From an uncultured Pelagibacteraceae bacterium (GTDB lineage: Bacteria; Pseudomonadota; Alphaproteobacteria; Pelagibacterales; AG-422-B15), in contig CABZNM010000022.1 of the NCBI GenBank assembly GCA_902527075.1, positions 1 through 6,000 of the forward strand: a stretch of 6,000 nucleotides of DNA, read 5' to 3'. The notes beneath the pieces were generated by a model, which worked only from the letters and a program-made list of their open reading frames with translations, searched no databases and was not told the origin of the DNA. Below, one piece after another: positions 1 through 5,270 of the stretch; within the stretch, counting starts at the first letter, position 1; the number at the start of each line of letters is the position of its first letter. The position numbers and the translations under genes were made by a program.

Positions 1-246
1 CGCAGCTAAATGACAAATATGAATAGGAAACAGTAACAATAATTCATGGCCAAATAAGAAATATCTATAAAAGGGTTTTATCAACTCATGAATTATAAGA
101 AGACCGCCCAAAACTAGTTTCGTAGATACAATCTGACCATTATTATTATTGTAATTAAGGGAAAGCGGTAAAAGGAAAGAAATAAAAATTATACTGCAAA
201 ATGTAAATATATGTTGCTGTCCAAAAAGAATAAACTGGTCTTGCAT
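1..246 (-). CDS. YwaF/TIGR02206-like integral membrane protein, N-terminal part (runs off the left edge)
   Basis: An uninterrupted reading frame of 82 codons starts with ATG at 246 and leaves the window at base 1, so the C-terminus is missing. The visible protein begins MQDQFILFGQQHIFTF. It has a first hydrophobic helix at about residues 13-30, an Asn-rich loop with four consecutive Asn at 36-39, a second helix at about 42-55, and then a third hydrophobic stretch ending FPIHICHLAA. The early aromatic-FG..H pattern and the later LP[LF]H[LI]C-like motif are what I remember of the YwaF/TIGR02206 family, which has about six or seven helices and no established function. The start lies 7 bp after the stop of the glutathione S-transferase gene, implying co-transcription. 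No Shine-Dalgarno is visible, so translation probably depends on coupling. The frame is well supported; the family name is from pattern memory and moderately sure. Confidence 0.68.
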   Translation of the reverse strand, partial: MQDQFILFGQQHIFTFCSIIFISFLLPLSLNYNNNNGQIVSTKLVLGGLLIIHELIKPFYRYFLFGHELLLLFPIHICHLAA

Positions 247-253
247 TTTAATT

Positions 254-940
254 TTATTTTTGAATTATAGATGATCCTGTCTCTTTCATATCAGTTTCAT
301 TTTTACGACTTTTCATCATTTCGATGATATCAATAGGCACTGATACGCCTTTTTTACATGCTGGTCTGTTTTCCATCATGGACATCCATCGTTGCAAACC
401 TTCTAATCCATCAACATTTATGCCAGACCATTTATGAATACGAACCCAGCACCAATTTGCAATGTCTGCAATACTGAAATCATCTGCTAAAAATTCGTGA
501 TCTTTAAGTCTGGTTTCGAGCACTTCAAATAAGCGTCGACCTTCATTTTGATAACGATCAATTGCTGGCTGTATTTTTTCACCTGGCCAATATCTGAAGA
601 ATACATTGGCCTGACCCATCATCGGTCCTATTCCACCCATTTGAAACATTAGCCACTGTATAACTTTGGATCGAGCAACGGGTTCTGTCGGTAATAATTT
701 TCCAGCTTTTTCGGCAAGATAAATTAATTGTGCCCCACTCTCCATAATGGCTAAATCATCTGCTTCAGTATCTACAATGACAGGAATACGTCCATTTGGA
801 TTGAGTTTTAAAAAATCTTCTTTTTTCTGATCTCCGTTCATTAAATTCACTACATGAACGTTGTATGGAATGTCCAATTCCTCTAATGCAACGGAAGTCT
901 TATAACCATTAGGAGTTGGTGAGGTGTATAACTCAATCAT
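254..940 (-). CDS. Glutathione S-transferase, Nu-class/YfcG-like
   Basis: A 228-residue cytosolic protein with an N-terminal thioredoxin-like domain (about 1-80) and a helical C-terminal domain (about 88-205). Residues 8-12 read PTPNG, giving Thr9 and Asn11 at the positions that approach the glutathione sulfur in E. coli YfcG; this class lacks a catalytic Tyr, Ser or Cys. The cis-Pro loop is RIPVIVD with Pro53, Glu67-Ser68 form the gamma-glutamyl binding pair, and the GGIGPMMGQ stretch (102-110) matches the GLGPMLGQ hallmark of YfcG/YghU proteins. SIAD (156-159) is the helix N-cap of the GST fold. Nu-class members are known for disulfide-bond reductase activity and weak peroxidase activity rather than classical conjugation. 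The start codon directly follows the dehalogenase stop with no spacing and no Shine-Dalgarno, so it is probably translationally coupled. Residues after about 205 form a charged tail beyond the core fold. Whether it acts on halogenated or oxidised products of its neighbour is inference. Confidence 0.93.
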   Translation of the reverse strand: MIELYTSPTPNGYKTSVALEELDIPYNVHVVNLMNGDQKKEDFLKLNPNGRIPVIVDTEADDLAIMESGAQLIYLAEKAGKLLPTEPVARSKVIQWLMFQMGGIGPMMGQANVFFRYWPGEKIQPAIDRYQNEGRRLFEVLETRLKDHEFLADDFSIADIANWCWVRIHKWSGINVDGLEGLQRWMSMMENRPACKKGVSVPIDIIEMMKSRKNETDMKETGSSIIQK

Positions 941-1834
941 TTAGTTATAGAGATTGATTAAGCCTTGAGCTAAAAGCTCTGGTTGATCCTCTTGTATGAA
1001 GTGCGCAGCCTCAACCACTTCGTGTTTCAAATCCTTGCAACCAGGAATTAGTTTTTGAAATATTTTTTCACCACCTAATGTTACTGGATCTTTTGATCCA
1101 AAAATAGTTAAGGTCGGCTTATCAAATTTTTTCAAAATTTCCCATGCTGCTATATTTTCAGGAACGCTAGCATCATCTGGATAAAGTGGTACTAAATTTG
1201 GAAACTGGCGTGCACAAGCTTTATAACTATCATCAGGAAATGGTGCATTATAAGCGGCTATTTCATCATCACTTAATTTCTTTAAACTCGCATTGTTTAC
1301 AATCTTGCCACTGTTAAAGTCTTCAACAGTTTGACTATATTTTTTCCAGGCTTCAAAACCCTCTGTCGCTCCCTTTCCTATTGGAAGAATTGTATTTGCG
1401 AGAAGCATGCCACTAAATTTACTCGGATCTTGTGCAACAATGCGTAAACCGATTAAACCGCCCCAGTCTTGTCCAAAAAAAGTTATATTCTTTAAATCTA
1501 AATGATTTATGAAAGAGCTCATCCATCTAACATGATTTTCGTATGTATAATCACTTTGACTTCCGAGTTTATCTGACTTTCCAAAACCAATTAAATCAGG
1601 TGCAATAACTCGTTTTCCTGTTTTGGCTAGTGTAGGTATCATGTGTCTATATAAATAAGACCAACTAGGCTCACCATGAAGCAATAAAAAAGCTTCATCA
1701 CTCTCAGGGTTTTCATCTACATAGTGCATCCTTGCAGTTTGATTATCAGATACATTTATGTCGCAGTAATTTGCACTAAATGAATAATCTTTGATATTAT
1801 CAAAGCAGCTATTTGGGGTTCTTAAAATATCCAT
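941..1834 (-). CDS. Haloalkane dehalogenase, subfamily HLD-I (DhlA-like)
   Basis: A 297-residue alpha/beta-hydrolase predicted to hydrolyse carbon-halogen bonds in haloalkanes, giving an alcohol, halide and a proton. The oxyanion/water-positioning loop is HGEPSW (53-58, Glu55 matching DhlA Glu56). The nucleophile elbow is GQDWGG (121-126) with nucleophile Asp123 and halide-binding Trp124. The second halide-binding Trp is Trp163 in GFEAWK, which lines up with DhlA Trp175, and Phe160 lines up with DhlA Phe172. The acid is Asp249 in GSKDP and the base is His278 in AAHFIQ. This acid position and the cap Trp place it in HLD-I. Lack of a signal peptide suggests a cytoplasmic enzyme. It is about 13 residues shorter than DhlA, mainly in the cap just before Trp163. 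It is the first gene of an apparent operon with the glutathione S-transferase and a membrane protein. ATG at 1834 gives the N-terminus expected by alignment (DILRTP), although no good Shine-Dalgarno precedes it. The exact substrate is unknown. Confidence 0.95.
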   Translation of the reverse strand: MDILRTPNSCFDNIKDYSFSANYCDINVSDNQTARMHYVDENPESDEAFLLLHGEPSWSYLYRHMIPTLAKTGKRVIAPDLIGFGKSDKLGSQSDYTYENHVRWMSSFINHLDLKNITFFGQDWGGLIGLRIVAQDPSKFSGMLLANTILPIGKGATEGFEAWKKYSQTVEDFNSGKIVNNASLKKLSDDEIAAYNAPFPDDSYKACARQFPNLVPLYPDDASVPENIAAWEILKKFDKPTLTIFGSKDPVTLGGEKIFQKLIPGCKDLKHEVVEAAHFIQEDQPELLAQGLINLYN

Positions 1835-1868
1835 ATATTCATGATGTCACAATGAGACTGTATTGAAA

Positions 1869-1874
1869 AGTATA
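1869..1874 (-). promoter_or_regulatory. Possible -10 element for the dehalogenase operon
   Basis: Read on the minus strand this is TATACT, five of six bases matching the sigma-70 -10 consensus, about 34 bases before the dehalogenase ATG. At 17-bp spacing the -35 position (1892-1897) reads TTTAAG, a poor match lying inside the terminator hairpin. Because the hairpin would end most transcripts from the upstream genes, a promoter somewhere between it and 1835 is expected, but this particular one is weakly supported. Confidence 0.25.
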
Positions 1875-1883
1875 AGAATTAAT

Positions 1884-1906
1884 ATGACCCGCTTAAAGCG
1901 GGTCAT
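1884..1906 (-). terminator. Rho-independent terminator after the membrane-protein pair
   Basis: A perfect 9-bp inverted repeat, ATGACCCGC and GCGGGTCAT, encloses the 5-base loop TTAAA (TTTAA on the minus strand). It begins 11 bases after the stop codon of the 4-TM gene. On the minus strand the hairpin is followed by ATTAATTCTTATACTTTTC, which is T-rich but not a continuous T run, so termination may be incomplete and some read-through into the dehalogenase gene is possible. The hairpin is the most GC-rich short segment of its surroundings. On the plus strand no gene converges on it. Confidence 0.8.
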
Positions 1907-1917
1907 AAAGTAATAAT

Positions 1918-2337
1918 TTAGAGAGTTGTTCCCTTATTTAATCCAAGTCGTCTCAAAACAACTGAAAAGCCAATAAATCCAAGTATTGATAAGACCATAG
2001 GCGATGGATCCAACAATTGTCCATCCATATAGTAAGCGATCATCCTTATCGATGTAATGAACGAAGCTACAACTAGTACTCTTAAAAATACGGCACTTTC
2101 TTCTTTGGGCACGATTAGAGTCATTAAAATACCAATGGCAAAAATCATGAAGAACCAGCCTACATTACTTACCATGGCATCTAAATCAGCGGTCATCTCG
2201 CCATTGAACGATGTTGATATGCTCTCTAAAAATAAAACCGCAAAAGGATCAAATATATGCATGAATGCATACATCAGATTAAAAACTAACGCGATCGAAA
2301 GCAGAACTACTGATACATTATCTTCAATTTTAATCAT
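1918..2337 (-). CDS. Small 4-TM membrane protein, unknown function (possibly DUF4345-like)
   Basis: A 139-residue, very hydrophobic protein with four predicted membrane helices at about 8-29, 57-76, 82-103 and 112-129. A longer loop (30-56) between helices 1 and 2 contains several acidic residues. Helix 3 carries an Arg (SIRMIAYYMDGQ, 96-107), and helix 4 ends in the basic LRRLGLNK. The helix number, length and the Arg-containing third helix followed by a D/G turn recall DUF4345 proteins, but this is pattern memory and not firm. No catalytic motif is visible. The gene has a strong Shine-Dalgarno and lies 9 bp after the stop of the 8-TM gene, so the two are co-expressed. A hairpin terminator follows. 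The shared topology suggests that the two products work together or form a complex; that is inference. Confidence 0.85.
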   Translation of the reverse strand: MIKIEDNVSVVLLSIALVFNLMYAFMHIFDPFAVLFLESISTSFNGEMTADLDAMVSNVGWFFMIFAIGILMTLIVPKEESAVFLRVLVVASFITSIRMIAYYMDGQLLDPSPMVLSILGFIGFSVVLRRLGLNKGTTL

Positions 2338-2340
2338 ATT

Positions 2341-2348
2341 CCCTCCTT
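2341..2348 (-). promoter_or_regulatory. Strong Shine-Dalgarno of the 4-TM gene, overlapping the upstream stop
   Basis: On the minus strand this reads AAGGAGGG, ending three bases before the ATG at 2337 (GGAGG core about 4-5 bases away). Its first two bases overlap the TAA stop of the 8-TM gene (2347-2349). It supports ATG 2337 as the start and tight coupling of the pair. Confidence 0.85.
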
Positions 2349-3147
2349 AAAATTGTTTCTGTAATCTAAAAAATGCAGTCGCACTAAAAATAAATCCCAG
2401 TGTGATTGCTAAAGCTAATAATGGATCGCCATTATCCAGGCCCTCAGCTGTTGCAATGTTTACCAATACTATTGACATAAATATTACATGCCAAACAAGA
2501 CCCATCGTAATTAGCGCGCCATTAAATCCTGTTCTCAATTGAAAGAGTAATGCAATGATTACTGCTACATTTAAAAACGTCAATCCTAATGCAAAATGAC
2601 TGCCTTGTTCAGTAACTTCAAGATTTGGGTTATTTTCCATTAAGCCATTTGGTTGAAAAAAATAAGAAACCAAAATAACAGTTTGAAGAATTAAAGAACC
2701 ATAAAGCGCTCCCTTTGCAACATTATCATTTGTACCCCATGCTGTATCCGCCTTGGGATAAGAAAATGATTCATTCATTCTAAAACGTGCAACTGTAAGT
2801 AGGATTACACTTAGTATTACTACAATCAATCCTGTATAATTGTCGCCACCCGATCTCATAAGGGCCATAACAATCCAAACAATAGTTAATACTTGTGCTG
2901 GAACTGTGAAGACAAAAAATCCTCTATTAAGACCTTTGTAACCCATGTAATAAATACCAGATAGGAACATAATATTATTAAGACCAAACCAGACTATGAA
3001 ATATCTGTTAGTCGCATCGTTATCAAATGTAGGATATCTATCAATGAAAAATCCAGTATTGAAAGCCATAATACCTGCATAGAACATGAAAATTAAACCT
3101 GCCAAAAATAGGCATATCTGAGTAACTCGATCGTCAGTTTTAAACAT
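2347..3147 (-). CDS. 8-TM integral membrane protein, unknown function
   Basis: A 266-residue polytopic protein with eight predicted helices at about 10-30, 49-68, 76-97, 104-121, 146-165, 184-204, 208-230 and 243-261. A polar linker at 122-145 (including SYPKADTAWGTND) divides it into two four-helix halves. Each half has an extended acidic loop between its first and second helix (31-48 and 166-183), a Gly-hydrophobic-Asn turn between its second and third helix (GLN 72-74; GFN 207-209), an Asp-Asn before the last helix (102-103; 238-239), and an Arg at its end (121; 261). This resembles an internal duplication, with the neighbouring 4-TM protein as a single unit. There is no signal peptide apart from helix 1 and no recognised transport or enzyme motif. 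The start is well supported by GAGG five bases upstream. It is the first gene of the pair, transcribed away from livH out of the shared intergenic region. I do not recognise the family. Confidence 0.85.
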   Translation of the reverse strand: MFKTDDRVTQICLFLAGLIFMFYAGIMAFNTGFFIDRYPTFDNDATNRYFIVWFGLNNIMFLSGIYYMGYKGLNRGFFVFTVPAQVLTIVWIVMALMRSGGDNYTGLIVVILSVILLTVARFRMNESFSYPKADTAWGTNDNVAKGALYGSLILQTVILVSYFFQPNGLMENNPNLEVTEQGSHFALGLTFLNVAVIIALLFQLRTGFNGALITMGLVWHVIFMSIVLVNIATAEGLDNGDPLLALAITLGFIFSATAFFRLQKQF

Positions 3148-3315
3148 ATAAACCTCACTAAAGTTTTAATTGTTCAACTTTTCAAAAGAATCATAAAAAC
3201 ACAAAGTTTTTTTAATTGAATTTGCTACTAATATTTATAAGTTGTTCAAAAAGTAGTGTATATTTACCGGTAAAAAGTTCATTATTATTAAAGTTATTTA
3301 TTAAGAAGTTAAAAT
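3148..3315. promoter_or_regulatory. Divergent promoter region between the 8-TM gene and livH
   Basis: This 168-bp, extremely AT-rich gap must hold promoters for both divergent operons. On the minus strand GAGG at 3153-3156 is the 8-TM gene's Shine-Dalgarno, and TATGAT (complement of 3190-3195) is a fair -10 without a good -35. On the plus strand TATAAG (3236-3241) and TATATT (3259-3264) are candidate -10 boxes, again without a convincing -35. The latter touches the palindrome at 3263-3274. livH is preceded only by a weak AAGAAG (3303-3308) as its ribosome binding site. An 8-bp direct repeat TTGTTCAA occurs at 3170-3177 and 3242-3249. Individual promoter positions are uncertain. Confidence 0.6.
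3263..3274. promoter_or_regulatory. Perfect 12-bp palindrome, candidate operator
   Basis: TTTACCGGTAAA is a perfect dyad with a CCGG centre in an otherwise almost GC-free stretch, 41 bp upstream of the livH start. It overlaps the end of a possible -10 box (3259-3264). A dyad of this size is typical of binding sites for dimeric repressors such as TetR- or MarR-type proteins. No regulator gene is in the window, so its role is inferred from position and symmetry only. Confidence 0.4.
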
Positions 3316-4197
3316 ATGCAATTGATACAATTAATAATTGATGGTGTTGCATCTGGTTGCATATACGGCCTAGTCGCTTTGGGCTTTGTCTTAATTTACA
3401 AAGCTACGGAAACCATCAATTTTGCACAGGGAGACATCTTGATGCTTGGTGCTTTTGTTGCCTTTTCTCTCATAGGCGTTTTAGGAATGAATTACATAGT
3501 TGGTTTTGTTCTAACTGTCATGATCATTGCTGTTTTTGGGTTTTTCTTAGATGCAGTAGTAGTAAGACAAATAATTGGTCAACCTGCATTTGCCACGGTC
3601 ATGTTAACAATTGGTTTAGGTTTCATATTTAGAGGGTTTGCATCAATTTATTGGGGTACCGATATTTTTTCTTTCAGTACGCCCTTTTCGGGAAAAATTA
3701 CTGAGTTTGGTGGACTTATAATTTCTTATGTAAACATATCCATTATTGTAGGTACTACATTATTGATGGGAATTCTATTTGCCTTTTTCTCATTCACTAA
3801 GGTCGGAGTTGCAATGCGTGCATCATCAGAAAACCAACTAGCTGCTTATTACATGGGCATTCCCGTTAAATTTATTTTTTCTCTAATATGGTCAATCTCA
3901 GCAGGTGTCGCTGCGATTGCAGGAGTGCTATTAGCTCCTATAACATTAGTTGATACTTCAATTTCACTCATTGGTTTGAAAGCATTTGCTGCAGCAGTGC
4001 TTGGTGGTTTTGGATCCATTCCAGGTGCAATTGTAGGTGGTATCATTATTGGAATTGTAGAACAGTTATGTGGAACATATGAGAATTATTTATTCGAAGG
4101 CATAAGAGAGATCTCTGCATACTTAGTATTGATACTAACTTTAATCATTTATCCACGTGGACTATTTTCTGACAAAGCTGAGGTGAAAAAAGTTTAA
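3316..4197 (+). CDS. livH: HAAT-family ABC transporter permease LivH
   Basis: A 293-residue inner-membrane permease, the usual LivH length, forming one half of the transmembrane channel of a branched-chain/hydrophobic amino acid type importer. Family marks are the N-terminal INFAQGDILMLGAF-like segment (34-47) and the ATPase-contacting cytoplasmic loop GVAMRASSENQLAAYYMGI (164-182). A further mark is the Gly-rich AAAVLGGFGSIPGAIVGG segment (225-242), followed by a last helix ending IIYPRGLF. About eight hydrophobic helices are visible. It starts the plus-strand operon and its TAA shares one base with the livM start. The ribosome binding site is weak. Family membership is certain. The substrate could be branched-chain amino acids, but close relatives also carry amides, urea, aromatic acids and other small carboxylates, and nothing visible here decides between them. 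Confidence 0.96.
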   Translation: MQLIQLIIDGVASGCIYGLVALGFVLIYKATETINFAQGDILMLGAFVAFSLIGVLGMNYIVGFVLTVMIIAVFGFFLDAVVVRQIIGQPAFATVMLTIGLGFIFRGFASIYWGTDIFSFSTPFSGKITEFGGLIISYVNISIIVGTTLLMGILFAFFSFTKVGVAMRASSENQLAAYYMGIPVKFIFSLIWSISAGVAAIAGVLLAPITLVDTSISLIGLKAFAAAVLGGFGSIPGAIVGGIIIGIVEQLCGTYENYLFEGIREISAYLVLILTLIIYPRGLFSDKAEVKKV

Positions 4198-5270
4198 TGA
4201 GATTTATATTCAAAACTAATTATGCTCAAGACATCAACATGGCACGTCATGGTGGTGATCGTTTTTGGTATGGTTGTTTGATACTATTAATGTTGGTCAT
4301 GCCACTGTTAATAGATGATTTTTATTTGGGAGAAATTTCTTACATTTGTATCCTAGCTATAGCTGGTATTGGACTCATGATTTTAACAGGATACACTGGA
4401 CTAGCATCACTTGGGCATGCTGCATTTTTAGGTGTAGGCGCATATACTCAAGCATTCTTATTAACTCATGGTGTTCCATTCTATTTATCAATACCCATTG
4501 TTATTGTTGTGTCCTTTTTAGTTGGTGCAGTTATTGGAATTCCAATCTTAAGACTAACAGGAATGTATCTAGCTATTGCTACATTGGCCTTATGTTTTAT
4601 TGCAGAACATGTTTTCATCAGATGGGAACATTTTACTGGTGGAAATAGAGGAATGCCTGTGCCTCAACCAGAAATGCTTGGTCTAAGTTTTTACGACAGT
4701 GCGACTTTTTATTATTTTTGTTTATTTTTCTTAATAGCTTCAATGTTAGTTGCAATCAATATACTGCGTTCACCAACAGGTAGGGCCTTTGTTGCCATAC
4801 GCGATAGTGAAATAGCAGCACAAAGTTTGGGAGTTAACCTTGGTTTATATAAGGCGCTTTCATTTGCAATTTCAGGAGCCTTTACTGGATTAGCTGGCGC
4901 ATTGCTTGCTCATTACATTGGCTACCTTGCCCCTGATATATTTAATATATTTTTGTCACTGACATTGCTATTGCTTATTGTAGTTGGAGGTATGGGTAGT
5001 TTACATGGCACAATATTTGGAGCTATCTTTGTCGGTTTCTTACCTCAATTAATCGCAATATGTAGAGATTACCTGCCAAGTTATATTGGTTCTCAACCAG
5101 GACTAGAACCCATGTTATTTGGACTGATACTAGTTTTATTTATTTTATATGAACCTCTTGGCATTTATGGACGATGGATGAAAATCAAATTATTTTTTGA
5201 ACTCTTCCCAACCTATAAAAAGCAAACGTTTAAAAAACAAAAGGTATTTACAAAAACGGATAGAGTATGA
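4197..5270 (+). CDS. livM: HAAT-family ABC transporter permease LivM
   Basis: A 357-residue inner-membrane permease, partner of LivH. It shows the LivM hallmark GYTGLASLGHAAFLGVGAY (65-83), the ATPase-coupling loop GRAFVAIRDSEIAAQSLGV (195-213), and GGMGSLHGTIFGA (264-276) before the last helices. A hydrophilic N-terminal leader of about 22 residues precedes helix 1. A Lys-rich cytoplasmic tail follows the last helix (about 328-357, with repeated KK and KQK). I recall similar basic tails in one branch of LivM proteins, so I read this as a subgroup trait, not an error. The ATG overlaps the livH stop by one base (TAATG). GAGG at 4180-4183 is 13 bases away, rather far for a ribosome binding site, so translational coupling is likely. 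Its stop overlaps the livG start (ATGA). Confidence 0.96.
   Translation: MRFIFKTNYAQDINMARHGGDRFWYGCLILLMLVMPLLIDDFYLGEISYICILAIAGIGLMILTGYTGLASLGHAAFLGVGAYTQAFLLTHGVPFYLSIPIVIVVSFLVGAVIGIPILRLTGMYLAIATLALCFIAEHVFIRWEHFTGGNRGMPVPQPEMLGLSFYDSATFYYFCLFFLIASMLVAINILRSPTGRAFVAIRDSEIAAQSLGVNLGLYKALSFAISGAFTGLAGALLAHYIGYLAPDIFNIFLSLTLLLLIVVGGMGSLHGTIFGAIFVGFLPQLIAICRDYLPSYIGSQPGLEPMLFGLILVLFILYEPLGIYGRWMKIKLFFELFPTYKKQTFKKQKVFTKTDRV

Noticed and set aside
139..150. ATT trinucleotide run as a repeat locus or phase-variable tract
   Set aside because: Only four copies, in frame within the membrane protein gene (four Asn codons in a loop). Length changes would be in frame, and similar AT-rich runs occur by chance in this composition.
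941..1834. Epoxide hydrolase or generic alpha/beta-hydrolase as the identity of the dehalogenase gene
   Set aside because: Trp immediately follows the nucleophilic Asp (QDWGG), the oxyanion loop is HGEP, and the cap Trp163 matches DhlA Trp175. Epoxide hydrolases use cap tyrosines, and generic hydrolases lack the Trp pair.
2057..2350. A plus-strand open frame of 97 codons opposite the 4-TM gene and the end of the 8-TM gene
   Set aside because: It lies antisense to two genes with strong ribosome binding sites and coherent membrane topology. Its product has no recognisable fold or motif, and no Shine-Dalgarno supports it.
3170..3249. Direct repeat TTGTTCAA (3170-3177 and 3242-3249) as paired regulator half-sites
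   Set aside because: Eight bases of low complexity in a very AT-rich gap, without helical phasing to a convincing promoter. It is easily explained by chance.
3357..4046. Shorter frames within livH: plus-strand 3357-3632 and minus-strand 3849-4046
   Set aside because: Both lie inside the well-conserved livH coding sequence. Their translations are Cys/His/Phe-rich or Pro/Ala-rich, as expected for out-of-frame reading of a membrane protein gene.
4346..4648. A plus-strand frame of 100 codons inside livM
   Set aside because: It is an out-of-frame reading of the conserved livM region. The product is unusually rich in Cys, Trp and Tyr and carries no known motif.
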